Assembly: GCF_001806325.1 (NCBI RefSeq)
Contig: NZ_CP017580.1
Coordinates: 1,116,001 to 1,180,000, forward strand
DNA: 64,000 nt
Direction: 5' to 3'
Source: Curtobacterium sp. BH-2-1-1
GTDB lineage: Bacteria; Actinomycetota; Actinomycetes; Actinomycetales; Microbacteriaceae
The notes below the pieces were generated by a model. That model was not told the origin of the DNA. It did not search any database and saw nothing but the letters and a program-made list of their open reading frames with translations. The position numbers were made by a program, and so were the translations under genes. Of the stretch, positions 51,093 to 59,152 are shown in pieces. Position 1 is the first letter of the stretch, and the number at the start of each line of letters is the position of its first letter.

Positions 51093-52013
51093 ATGCCCGT
51101 CGTCACCCTGCCGTTCCGTGGACTCGTCGATCGCTTCGGCCCCGTGCAGGAGGGCATCGAGCTCGACGTGTGGGACGTCGAGGCACCGTACGGACGCCCC
51201 GACGACGTGGCCATCGCCTTCCTGCCGTTCTACTTCGGTGGGCGGCACCGGTGGCAGTACGTGCACGACCTGCCGAACCTGCGGCTCCTGCAGCTGCCGA
51301 GCGCCGGGTACGAGCACGCCGTCCCGCACGTCCCCGGCCACGCGCAGCTCGCGAACGGCCGCGGCATCCACGACGACGAGACCGCCGAACTCGCGGTGGG
51401 GCTCGCGCTGACGTCACTGCGCGAGCTCGGGGCGTTCCAGGCCGACCGTGCGAACGGCGTCTGGGACGCCCGGACCACCCGGTCCCTCGCCGACCGTCGC
51501 GTGACCGTGGTCGGCTACGGCGCGATCGGGTCCGCCATCGCGACCCGCTTCGAGGCGTTCCGCACCGAGGTCACCGTGGTGGCGCGGACCGCGCGTGAGC
51601 AGGACGGCCGGCAGGTCCACGCGTTCGGCGAGCTCCCGGAGCTCGCCGCGACCACCGACGTCCTGGTGCTCATCGCCCCGCTGACGGACGAGACCGAACG
51701 GCTGGTGGACGCCGACCTGCTCGCCGCGCTGCCCGACGGCGCCCTCGTGGTGAACGTCGCCCGCGGCAAGGTCGTCGACACCGATGCCCTCGTCGCCGAG
51801 CTGCGGTCCGGACGGCTCTCGGCAGCGCTCGACGTCACCGATCCCGAACCCCTGCCCGACGGGCACCCGCTCTGGACGACGCCGAACACGGTCCTGACGC
51901 CGCACGTCGGCGGCAACACGGACCTCAGCGTGCCGCGGTCGATCGAGCTGATGCGCCGTCAGGTGGCCGCGTTGGCCGAGGGCCGACCGTTCGAGAACGT
52001 CATCGAGTCCTGA
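51093..52013 (+). CDS. D-2-hydroxyacid dehydrogenase family protein
   Basis: 306 residues. Rossmann NAD-binding domain with VTVVGYGAIGSAIATRFEAF, and catalytic-domain markers LPDGALVVNVARGKVVDTDAL (Arg) and LTPHVGG (His); DVTDPEPLPDGHPLW (Glu). Resembles phosphoglycerate/glyoxylate dehydrogenase relatives found in actinobacteria. The substrate is uncertain. It starts 40 bases after purL. Confidence 0.85.
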   Translation: MPVVTLPFRGLVDRFGPVQEGIELDVWDVEAPYGRPDDVAIAFLPFYFGGRHRWQYVHDLPNLRLLQLPSAGYEHAVPHVPGHAQLANGRGIHDDETAELAVGLALTSLRELGAFQADRANGVWDARTTRSLADRRVTVVGYGAIGSAIATRFEAFRTEVTVVARTAREQDGRQVHAFGELPELAATTDVLVLIAPLTDETERLVDADLLAALPDGALVVNVARGKVVDTDALVAELRSGRLSAALDVTDPEPLPDGHPLWTTPNTVLTPHVGGNTDLSVPRSIELMRRQVAALAEGRPFENVIES

Positions 52014-52029
52014 CCACCCGGCCGGCCGG

Positions 52030-52443
52030 TCAGTCGGTCAGCAGCGCCATCCCGAGGCCCGGTGCCACGTCGTCGAAGCCGAGCGATCGGTAGAGCCGCT
52101 GCCCGGGCGGGTCGCCGACGAGGGTGACGTACGCGCCACGGGGCGCCCGGGAGCGGATGTCCGCGACGAGCCAGGCGACCACCGCACGACCGATCCCCCG
52201 GCGTTGGTGGGCCGGGTCGGTCGCGATGTCGGCGATGTGGAAGTACCAGCCGCCGTCGCCGATCGTCCGGCCCATCGCGACGGGTCGCCCGTCGGGATCG
52301 AGGACGTGGCACGCGGACCAGCTGCCGGCGATCGCTCCGGCGCCCTGGTCGGCGTTCTTCGGCGTCAGGCCGGAGTCACGGCGCAGCCGGAGGGAGTCGT
52401 CGAGGGGAGGCGGGCCGGGGACGAGGGTGTAGGACGCGTCCAT
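52030..52443 (-). CDS. GNAT family N-acetyltransferase
   Basis: 137 residues. GNAT fold with VAMGRTIGDGGWYFHIADIATDPAHQRRGIGRAVVAWLV, including the RRGIGR acetyl-CoA loop, and LYRSLGFDDVAPGLGM at the end. Close to the YitI/YjdJ-like GNATs of about 135 residues. It converges tightly on the dehydrogenase gene. Its start is 11 bases after the lactonase stop on the same strand. Substrate unknown. Confidence 0.82.
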   Translation of the reverse strand: MDASYTLVPGPPPLDDSLRLRRDSGLTPKNADQGAGAIAGSWSACHVLDPDGRPVAMGRTIGDGGWYFHIADIATDPAHQRRGIGRAVVAWLVADIRSRAPRGAYVTLVGDPPGQRLYRSLGFDDVAPGLGMALLTD

Positions 52444-52453
52444 GGGGTCAGTC

Positions 52454-53557
52454 TCAGACCGGCACGACGACCGGGACGACGCACGCCGGCGTGCCGACCG
52501 CGATCTGCGCGACGGCCTCGCCCGGGACACCGTCCTCGCCGAGGGGCAGGACCGCGATCGCGTCGGACATCTGGTTCGCCACGAGGAGGAAGCCGGGCAC
52601 CCGTGCGAAGTGCCGGGGCCACACCCCACCGGAGGACGCCGACCCCACGAGCGACAGCCCGCCGTCGGATGCGTCGAGCACCACCACGAGGTCACGCCCG
52701 CGCACCGCGACGTACACGCGCCCGGCCTCGTCGACCTCGATGTGGCTGAGGAGCGACTCGCCGACCTCGCCGGTGAAGGTCGCCGCGGAGGCCATCGACA
52801 CGAACGACCCCGAGCCGTCGCGGCGGAGGCGGTGGACCCGGCCGTCGAGCTCACCGGCCACGATGAGGTCGCCCTCGTACCAGGCGAGGTGCCGCGGTCC
52901 GACACCCGGGGTGACGTGGTGGACGCGGACCTGCTCGATGCTCGGGGCGTCCGTGATCCGGAACTCGTGCAGGGCGTCGCCGCCGAGGTCCGCCACGAGC
53001 ACGGTGCCGTCCGGCGTCGCGGTCGACTGGTGGGCGTGCGGGCCCTCTTGCCGGTCCTCGACGGGGCCGGTGGCGTCGGGGAGGACCTCGGTGACGAGCG
53101 CCGACGCGGGCACCGTCACCTGGTCGTCGCTGCCGTGCGCGCCGATCAGCCCGTCGCTGCCGAGCACCGACGCGGCGTGCGACTCCGCTGCGGCGAGCGA
53201 GACCGCCGTGACGGTGCCGGAGACGTAGTTGGTGACGACGAGCGCACCGGACGGGTCGACGCGCACGTGGCACGGGGCGTCGCCGCCGGCCGGAGCGTCC
53301 CAGAGGTGCTCGAGCGACGAGCCGCCCAGGCGGAAGGCCGAGACACCGCCGTCGGCCGTCTCGGACACGGCGTAGACCCGGTCACCGGAGACGGCCAGGA
53401 ACGACGGGTCGTCGATGACCGCGACGGTGCGAGCCGTCGGCGCGCCGCCGTCCGCAGTCCCGACCGGTCCTCCGGGCACGATCGAGATGCCCGTCGCGTT
53501 CCCGCCGCCGGTGGCCGTGTACGAGCCGACGAGCAGCGTCGGGAGCGCGTCGCTCAC
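52454..53557 (-). CDS. Lactonase family (seven-bladed beta-propeller) protein
   Basis: 367 residues. LLVGSYTATGGGNATGISI, PSFLAVSGDRVYAVSE, PCHVRVDPSGALVVTNYVSGTV, PDGTVLVADLGGD and GPRHLAWYEGD match the 6-phosphogluconolactonase/YkgB-like propeller family. The true lactone is unknown. It starts at GTG 53557, overlapping the chorismate mutase stop by four bases (GTGA), an operon not usual for pentose metabolism. Confidence 0.85.
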   Translation of the reverse strand: MSDALPTLLVGSYTATGGGNATGISIVPGGPVGTADGGAPTARTVAVIDDPSFLAVSGDRVYAVSETADGGVSAFRLGGSSLEHLWDAPAGGDAPCHVRVDPSGALVVTNYVSGTVTAVSLAAAESHAASVLGSDGLIGAHGSDDQVTVPASALVTEVLPDATGPVEDRQEGPHAHQSTATPDGTVLVADLGGDALHEFRITDAPSIEQVRVHHVTPGVGPRHLAWYEGDLIVAGELDGRVHRLRRDGSGSFVSMASAATFTGEVGESLLSHIEVDEAGRVYVAVRGRDLVVVLDASDGGLSLVGSASSGGVWPRHFARVPGFLLVANQMSDAIAVLPLGEDGVPGEAVAQIAVGTPACVVPVVVPV

Positions 53558-53877
53558 TCGTCGCCGCCGGCGATCTGCTCGTGGTGGTGGATGACCTCGG
53601 CGACGATGAAGTTCAGGAACTTCTCCGCGAAGGCGGGGTCGAGGTGCGACTCGGCGGCGAGGGAGCGGAGTCGTGCGACCTGGATCTGCTCGCGCCCCGG
53701 GTCGGCCGCCGGCATCCCCGCTGCTGCCTTGAGGTAACCGACCCGCTGGGTGTACTTGAAGCGCTCGGCGAGCATGTGGATGACCGCGGCGTCGATGTTG
53801 TCGATGCTCTGGCGGATGCTGGCCAGTTCGGCGACGGCCGCCGGGTCGTACTGGGGCGTGGTGTCGTCGTCGCTCAT
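53554..53877 (-). CDS. Chorismate mutase (AroQ class)
   Basis: 107 residues. IRQSIDNIDAAVIHMLAERFKYTQRVGYLKAAAGMPAADPGREQIQVARLRSLA is the AroQ helical fold that converts chorismate to prephenate for Phe/Tyr synthesis. Key Arg and Lys residues (RFKYTQRVGYLK) are in place. TAGGCT ends 6 bases before the ATG. aroE lies 2 kb away, giving a mild aromatic-pathway theme. Confidence 0.88.
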   Translation of the reverse strand: MSDDDTTPQYDPAAVAELASIRQSIDNIDAAVIHMLAERFKYTQRVGYLKAAAGMPAADPGREQIQVARLRSLAAESHLDPAFAEKFLNFIVAEVIHHHEQIAGGDE

Positions 53878-53989
53878 GCCCCGAGCCTAACGGCCGCGAC
53901 CGCTCGGCAGGTGTCGGTTACGTCGGCGGCCGGCGACCGGAACCTGAGCGGGAACTGAGCACGCCTTCGGAACTGCGAGAATGGGGACC

Positions 53990-54394
53990 ATGTCGGTCCT
54001 GCTCGTGATCTCGTGCGTGTTCGCGGTCCTCGCGGGCCTCGTGCACGTGTACATCTTCTTCCTCGAGTCCGTCGCGTGGACGAGTCCCCGCGTGCGGAAG
54101 ATCTTCGGCCTGTCGTCCGAGACCGAGGTCCAGGCCACCCGCTCGATGGCGTTCAACCAGGGCTTCTACAACCTGTTCCTCGCGATCGGCGCGATCCTCG
54201 GTGTGGTGCTCGCCGTCACGGGCAACGGGGCCACCGGGTGGACGCTCGTGGTGTTCTCGACGGCGTCGATGCTCGGTGCCGCCGTGGTCCTGCTCGGGAC
54301 GGGTCGCCGGTACCTCAACTCCGCGTTCGTGCAGGGGTCGTTCCCGCTGATCGCTCTGCTCTTCGCGTTCCTCGGTTCGACGTTCGGCGCCTGA
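53990..54394 (+). CDS. DUF1304 family membrane protein
   Basis: 134 residues, four helices. VFAVLAGLVHVYIFFLESVAW, FNQGFYNLFLAIGAI and the whole layout are DUF1304. Function unknown. GAGAAT precedes ATG 53990 by 7 bases; the ATG at 53981 overlaps that -10 and is less likely. Confidence 0.85.
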   Translation: MSVLLVISCVFAVLAGLVHVYIFFLESVAWTSPRVRKIFGLSSETEVQATRSMAFNQGFYNLFLAIGAILGVVLAVTGNGATGWTLVVFSTASMLGAAVVLLGTGRRYLNSAFVQGSFPLIALLFAFLGSTFGA

Positions 54395-54442
54395 CCGCAG
54401 CGTCGCGACGGGCCGGACGCCGGCTCGCGACGCGACCACAGG

Positions 54443-54486
54443 ACGACGGGAGGCGCGGTGCCAGCTGGCACCGCGCCTCCCGTCGT
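54443..54486. terminator. 44-base perfect-palindrome terminator (GGAGGCGCGG family)
   Basis: Perfect palindrome centred on CCAGCTGG, with inner 38 bases identical to those at 1.6 and 24.1 kb, between the convergent DUF1304 and siderophore-binding protein genes. Confidence 0.7.
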
Positions 54487-54498
54487 TCCGCGTCGGCG

Positions 54499-55506
54499 TC
54501 AGCCGAGCTTCGCCTGGAACTCGTCCGGCAGCTTCTCGAGCGCCCACTCGATCGCGGCGGTGGTCCCCATCGAGAACGCCGACGACACGTCCGGGTCGTC
54601 GAACACGATGGCGTGCCCGGCCTCGACCGACGGCACCTTCTGGAAGAGCGGGTCGGACTCGGCCTTGGACGCCTCGACGTAGATCGGCAGGATCAGCGTG
54701 AGGTCGGCGTCCAGCAGGTCGAGGTTCTCGTCCGACAGGTGCACCGAGAACGCCTTGCCGGCCTGCTCGTCGATCGCCTTCGGGATCGTGAAGCCGAGGT
54801 TCCGCATGAACGTCGAGCGGCTGTCCGTCGAGGCGTAGGCCCCGAAGCCCTCGGACGTGTAGGCGCCGACGACCGCCGACTTGCCCTCGAAGTCCGGGTG
54901 CGCCTTGCGGGCGGCGGCGTAGGCGTCGTCGAGGCCGGCGAGGAGCTTCTTGCCCGCGGCCTCCTTGCCGAGCGCCTTCGCGATCATCGTGGTCTGCTGC
55001 TCGGTCGACGCGAGGTAGTTCTCGCCGCCCTTCGGGATCGCCACGGTCGGTGCGATCGCGGAGAGCTTCGCGTAGCGGTCCTTGTCACCCGACGACTTCA
55101 CGTCGAGGATCACGTCGGGCTTGAGCTTGAGGATGTCCTCGTAGCTCGGCTCGAGCGTCTGGATGATCTTCGGCGACTTCGTGTACGCGCCCTTGAGCCA
55201 CGGCCCGACGCCGTCGCCACCGAACGCGAGCCAGTCGCTCGCGCCGACGGGCTGCACGCCGAGTTCGAGCGCGGTCTCGGCGTCGCCCCAGCCGAGGGCG
55301 ACGACGCGCTTCGGCTGCGAGTCGATCTTCGTGGTGCCGAGGGCGGTGGTGATGGACACCGGGAACTGGCCGTCGGCGGACGTGGTCGCGGCGTCGTCGG
55401 ACGACGAACCGGAGCCGGAGGCGCACCCGGCGAGGACGAGGGACGCTGCGACGACGGCGCCGGCAGCGGCGAGCGCTCGGCGGAAGCGGGAGGGAGTTCG
55501 GATCAC
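54499..55506 (-). CDS. Iron-siderophore ABC transporter substrate-binding lipoprotein
   Basis: 335 residues. Signal peptide with lipobox LAGC (Cys about 28), Ser/Gly linker, then a FecB/BtuF-like periplasmic-binding fold: PKRVVALGWGDAETALELGVQPVG, LKLKPDVILD, and LDADLTLILPIYVE. It would bind ferric siderophore outside the cell. GTG 55506 immediately follows an IdeR-type box. No permease or ATPase gene is adjacent; it must use a transporter encoded elsewhere. Confidence 0.88.
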   Translation of the reverse strand: MIRTPSRFRRALAAAGAVVAASLVLAGCASGSGSSSDDAATTSADGQFPVSITTALGTTKIDSQPKRVVALGWGDAETALELGVQPVGASDWLAFGGDGVGPWLKGAYTKSPKIIQTLEPSYEDILKLKPDVILDVKSSGDKDRYAKLSAIAPTVAIPKGGENYLASTEQQTTMIAKALGKEAAGKKLLAGLDDAYAAARKAHPDFEGKSAVVGAYTSEGFGAYASTDSRSTFMRNLGFTIPKAIDEQAGKAFSVHLSDENLDLLDADLTLILPIYVEASKAESDPLFQKVPSVEAGHAIVFDDPDVSSAFSMGTTAAIEWALEKLPDEFQAKLG

Positions 55507-55525
55507 GAAGGTAAGCCTAACCTAA
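55507..55525 (-). promoter_or_regulatory. IdeR/DtxR iron box
   Basis: Minus strand TTAGGTTAGGCTTACCTTC matches the consensus TTAGGTTAGGCTAACCTAA at 16 of 19 positions. It abuts the start codon of the siderophore-binding protein, so iron-dependent repression is very likely. Confidence 0.85.
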
Positions 55526-55565
55526 GCGCTCGGCGCGGAACACGCCTGGATAGGCTGACGGGGAC

Positions 55566-56429
55566 ATGTACTCCGACCCCTCCCGGACCCGCCTCGCGGT
55601 GCTCGGCTCCCCCATCGCCCACTCCCTCTCCCCCACGCTGCACGCAGCGGCCTACGACGTGCTCGGGGTGCCGTTCACGTACGGGAGGCACGAGGTCGCG
55701 TCCGGCGGACTGGACGCGTTCGTCGCGGGGCTGGGTCCCGATTGGCGCGGCCTGAGCCTGACCATGCCGCTCAAGCGCGAGGTCCTGCCGATGCTCGACC
55801 GGACGACCCCGCTCGTCGACGAGCTCGGCGTCGCGAACACCATCGCGTTCCGCACGGTCGGCGACACCGTCCTGCGGTCCGGCGCGAACACCGACGTCGA
55901 GGGGATCGTGCGCCCGGTCGAGGCGCTCGGACACCTCCCGGGCGAGGCGACCGTCCTCGGCGGGGGTGCGACCGCAGCGAGCGCCCTCACCGCGGCCGTG
56001 CGGCTCGGGGCGTCGCTCGTGCGGGTGTTCCTCCGCGACACCGCGAAGGCCGGACACCTCGTCGACCTGGCCGTGCGGCTCGGGGTCTCGCTCGAGGTGC
56101 TCCCGCTGACCGAGCTGCCGGGGAGCCGTCACGGGTTCGTCGTCTCGACGCTGCCCGGGGGTGCGGCGGACACGCTCGACCTCGTGCCGTCGGGGCCGGA
56201 CGCGGTGCTCTTCGACGTGGCCTACGAGCCCTGGCCGACCGCCGTCGCGACCCGGTGGGCGGACGCCGGCGGGCGCGTGCTGAACGGGCTCGACATGCTC
56301 GCCGAGCAGGCCCTCGGGCAGATCCGGTTCTTCCTGAGCGGTGACCAGGACGAGCTCCTGCCGGCCGAGGCCGACGTGCGGAGGGCGATGCGCGCCTCCG
56401 TGGGCCTGCCGGAGACCATCGGGGCCTGA
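55566..56429 (+). CDS. aroE: Shikimate dehydrogenase family protein
   Basis: 287 residues. N-terminal shikimate site GSPIAHSLSPTLHAAAY, catalytic Lys in LTMPLKRE and Asp in GANTDVEG; the NADP loop reads VLGGGATAASAL. Full length with a normal C-terminus (MLAEQALGQIRFFL). Acts in aromatic amino acid synthesis. TAGGCT ends 9 bases before the ATG. Divergent from the iron-binding protein. Confidence 0.9.
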   Translation: MYSDPSRTRLAVLGSPIAHSLSPTLHAAAYDVLGVPFTYGRHEVASGGLDAFVAGLGPDWRGLSLTMPLKREVLPMLDRTTPLVDELGVANTIAFRTVGDTVLRSGANTDVEGIVRPVEALGHLPGEATVLGGGATAASALTAAVRLGASLVRVFLRDTAKAGHLVDLAVRLGVSLEVLPLTELPGSRHGFVVSTLPGGAADTLDLVPSGPDAVLFDVAYEPWPTAVATRWADAGGRVLNGLDMLAEQALGQIRFFLSGDQDELLPAEADVRRAMRASVGLPETIGA

Positions 56430-56436
56430 GCCTCGG

Positions 56437-57390
56437 TCAGCGTCGAGCTCGTGCCTCGGCGTCGAGCAACGCGACCGAGACGTCCCAGAGCCGCTCGGCG
56501 GCGGCCGGGTCGAGCGCCCACGGGAGCACGCCGTGCAGCCCGTCGGTGATGCGGTCGACGACGGCGGCCTCGTGGCAGTCCTCGAAGTACCGGCCGCTCA
56601 CGCCGTCGAGCTCCGGAGCGGTGGCGAGGAGCACCGACGTCGCCGCGCCCTGCTCCGGGGACTTGACGACGTCCGCCGCGGAGACCTTCGTCGCCGCGAG
56701 CACCTTCGGGTCCCAGTGCTTCTGCAGCCCCGTCCAGATCCCTCCGGGCATGCACGCGTTCGCCGTGATCCCGTCGGCGGCTCATCGTCGTCCGACCTCG
56801 ACGGCGAAGAGGACGTTGGCGGTCTTGGACTGGGCGTAGGCGAGCCCGGGCTCGTACGGGCGACGCCGGAAGAACAGGTCCTCGAACACGACCGGCGAGC
56901 TGCCGTGCCCGCTCGACGACAGCGAGACGATCCGCGCGCCGGACGCCGCGGCGAGCGCCTCGTGCAGCCCGAGGGCCAGCGCGAAGTGCCCGAGGTGGTT
57001 CGTGGCGAACTGCGTCTCCCACCCGGCCGAGGTGTACGACTCCGGGCTGTCCATCACCCCGGCGTTGGCGACCAGGACGTCGAGGGGCCCGGACCACGAC
57101 GCCGCGAACGCTTCCACGGAGGCCGGGCGGTCGAGGTGGAGCTCGGCGACGTCGGGTGCCGTGCGCCCGGTGGTGCGGGCGATGTCCGCCGCGACCCGCT
57201 GTCCGGCCCCGACGTCGCGGACCGCCAGGGTCACGGTCGCGCCGGCCCCGGCGAGCGCTCGGGCTGTCTCCACGCCGATGCCCGAGGCGGCACCGGTCAC
57301 CACGGCGGTCCGTCCCCGGAGGTCGAGCCCCGCCACGACCTCGGCGGCGGTGGTGTGGGCGCCGAAGGCGGCGAGGTCACGGTCCGGCAC
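56437..57390 (-). pseudogene. Short-chain dehydrogenase/reductase interrupted by a nonsense codon
   Basis: Would encode 317 residues. The intact 202-residue first part has GAASGIG (cofactor), NAGV, SLSSSGH and YAQSK, so all catalytic residues are present. At 56784-56782 a TGA replaces what is almost certainly a Trp codon (VEVGRR-stop-AADGITANACMPGGI; homologues have a W or aromatic there). The same frame continues to the normal end (DAEARARR) at 56437. AGGAG supports GTG 57390. It is a recent mutation: there is no other lesion. A sequencing error is possible. Confidence 0.85.
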
Positions 57391-57419
57391 GGTGTGCTCC
57401 TGTCTGCGGACGGAGACGC

Positions 57420-57806
57420 TCAGGACACCGTGCCGTCCACGTAGGACCACCGGCCGTGCTCGCGCACGAAGTCGCTCGTCTCCTCGAGTGTGCCCCGATC
57501 GTCGTCGGTGCGCCACCACGCGCGGAAGGCGACGGTGCCGCGGGAGTCGAACGGGCCGCCGGACTCCGTCGACAGGACGTCCAACCGCGTCCAGCGCTGG
57601 GCCGGGTCGAGCTCGAGGCTCGCCGGGCGGGTGCGCGGGTGCCACGTCTGCAGCAGGTACTCGGGCAGGCCGAGGGCGAACGCGCTGAACCGCGACCGCA
57701 TGAGCCGCTCGGCGGTCGGGGCCGCGGCGCCCGCGTGCAGCGGGCCGCAGCACTCGCCGTAGGGGTTGCCGCTCAGGCAGGGGCAACGCGACTCGTCGGT
57801 GACCAC
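57420..57806 (-). CDS. YchJ family protein (SEC-C-like, UPF0225)
   Basis: 128 residues. N-terminal zinc-binding CPCLSGNPYGECCGPLHAG, LMRSRFSAFALGLPEYLLQTWHP and FRAWWRTDD are classic YchJ. GTG 57806 fits a -10 TAGCGT (57814-57819) that includes the ohr stop codon; GTG 57815 is the alternative. Function is not well known. Confidence 0.85.
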   Translation of the reverse strand: MVTDESRCPCLSGNPYGECCGPLHAGAAAPTAERLMRSRFSAFALGLPEYLLQTWHPRTRPASLELDPAQRWTRLDVLSTESGGPFDSRGTVAFRAWWRTDDDRGTLEETSDFVREHGRWSYVDGTVS

Positions 57807-57816
57807 GGGCGGCACG

Positions 57817-58242
57817 CTAGTCGACGATCGACAGCGCGACCGTGATGTTGCCGCGGGTGGCGTTCGAGTAGGGGCAGATCTCGTGCGCGCGCTCGGCGAG
57901 ACGCTGACGCTGCTCGGGTCGGGCGGCCGGCGCGTACACGTCGAGCTCGACCGCGAGGCCGAAGCCCCCGTTGCCGGCGCCGCCGATGCCGACCTCGGCC
58001 GAGACCTCGGCGCCGGTCGTGTCGACGTCGAGCTCCCGGCCCGCGGCGTGGAGCGCCCCGAGGAAGCACGCGGCGTACCCGGCGGCGAAGAGCTGCTCGG
58101 GGTTCGTGCCCTCGCCGCTGCCGCCCATCTCCTTCGGCGGACGGGTGTCGAGGTCGAGGCGGTCGTCCTCGCTGCGCACGTGTCCGTCGCGGCCGCCTCC
58201 GGTGGCGTGGGCGGCGGCGGTGTAGACGATGTCGAGACTCAT
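57817..58242 (-). CDS. Organic hydroperoxide resistance protein (Ohr family)
   Basis: 141-residue OsmC/Ohr-fold thiol peroxidase that reduces fatty-acid hydroperoxides. Peroxidatic Cys in GYAACFLGAL and resolving Cys in EICPYSNATRGN are both present, together with NPEQLFAAGYA. Its TAG stop is part of the next gene's -10. No ohrR repressor is adjacent. Catalytic Arg is expected in the N-terminal strand region GRDGHVRSED. Confidence 0.9.
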   Translation of the reverse strand: MSLDIVYTAAAHATGGGRDGHVRSEDDRLDLDTRPPKEMGGSGEGTNPEQLFAAGYAACFLGALHAAGRELDVDTTGAEVSAEVGIGGAGNGGFGLAVELDVYAPAARPEQRQRLAERAHEICPYSNATRGNITVALSIVD

Positions 58243-58377
58243 GGCACGAGCGCATCGTGCGTTCCTGGACGACCGCTGGAGCGGGGCGCAACGGCGGGCG
58301 GCGGCGGTCGGTCGATGAGGACGCGTCGGGCGTGTCCGGCCCCACCGCTGTCAGCTTCACGGAGTAGACGGAACCTC

Positions 58378-59043
58378 GTGTTCAGACTCGGGTGGCAGGT
58401 GCTGCGGGAGCGGATCCCCACGGTGGTCGATCCCGCACGCGCCCGTCGTGCCGTGTGGATCGCGGCCGCGTGCTCCGTGGTCGTGCTGGTCGGCGCCGTC
58501 GTGCTGCAGCTCGCGTTCGGCTGGGCCGGCACGGGGCCCGTCCGACCGGTCGTGGTCATCGCGCTCGTGTCCCTCGGGCTCGGCTCGATCGTGTTCTCCG
58601 CCTTCCGGACCGACCGTCCGCTCGACCCGGCAGCGACCATCAACGGGCGACAGGTCCGGCCGGACTGGCAGATGAGTGTGCGGTGGTCGGTGCAGCCCTA
58701 CCTGGCGAGACGGCCGCTCCCGGTGACCCCCGAGGACCGTGCGGCGGTGCTGACCGACGTCGGACTCCTGCAGCGCGGGCTGGTCCGGCGGCTGACGCGG
58801 CTCGCCCCGCTCCTCGGCGGGGTCGCACTGCTCGGGATCGCGGCCTTCGCGCGCAGCGACGTGCGGCCGATCACGCTGCTGTGGGCAGCGGTGTACGTCT
58901 GCACGTTGCCCGACCTCGTGGTGCGGCTCGGCCGGTCAGAGCGCGCGCGGCTCGCAGCCCTCGCGGTCGACCCGCCGGCCGCGGACGCCGGCTCGGGGAA
59001 GCACGGGGTCGACGGCTCGAAGGTGCGGCTGCCCGGTGACTGA
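58378..59043 (+). CDS. Membrane protein of unknown function
   Basis: 221 residues. Starts VFRLGWQVLRERIPTVVDP, then two helices (AVWIAAACSVVVLVGAVVLQLAF, VVVIALVSLGLGSIVFSAF) and, after a 100-residue polar stretch, a second pair. It looks like a PH-like or transporter-associated DUF, which I do not recognise. GTG 58378 has TAGACG 7 bases upstream. The last codons overlap a 27-residue ORF with a related N-terminal motif. Confidence 0.55.
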   Translation: MFRLGWQVLRERIPTVVDPARARRAVWIAAACSVVVLVGAVVLQLAFGWAGTGPVRPVVVIALVSLGLGSIVFSAFRTDRPLDPAATINGRQVRPDWQMSVRWSVQPYLARRPLPVTPEDRAAVLTDVGLLQRGLVRRLTRLAPLLGGVALLGIAAFARSDVRPITLLWAAVYVCTLPDLVVRLGRSERARLAALAVDPPAADAGSGKHGVDGSKVRLPGD

Positions 59044-59119
59044 GGCCCGCGAGCAGGAACCCCGGACCGTCTTCCGCACCGGGTGGCAGGTGTACAAGCT
59101 GGCCCTCCCGGGCGCGTGA
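59036..59119 (+). CDS. 27-residue ORF resembling the start of its neighbour
   Basis: Starts at GTG 59036, overlapping the end of the membrane-protein gene, and stops at TGA 59119. FRTGWQVYKLALPGA aligns with FRLGWQVLRERIPTV at the start of that gene. It may be a remnant of a duplicated copy cut short after 27 residues. Whether it is translated is unknown. Confidence 0.3.
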   Translation: MTEAREQEPRTVFRTGWQVYKLALPGA

Positions 59120-59152
59120 GCGCGTGTCGGTGGCACCGGGCACACTGGGCGC

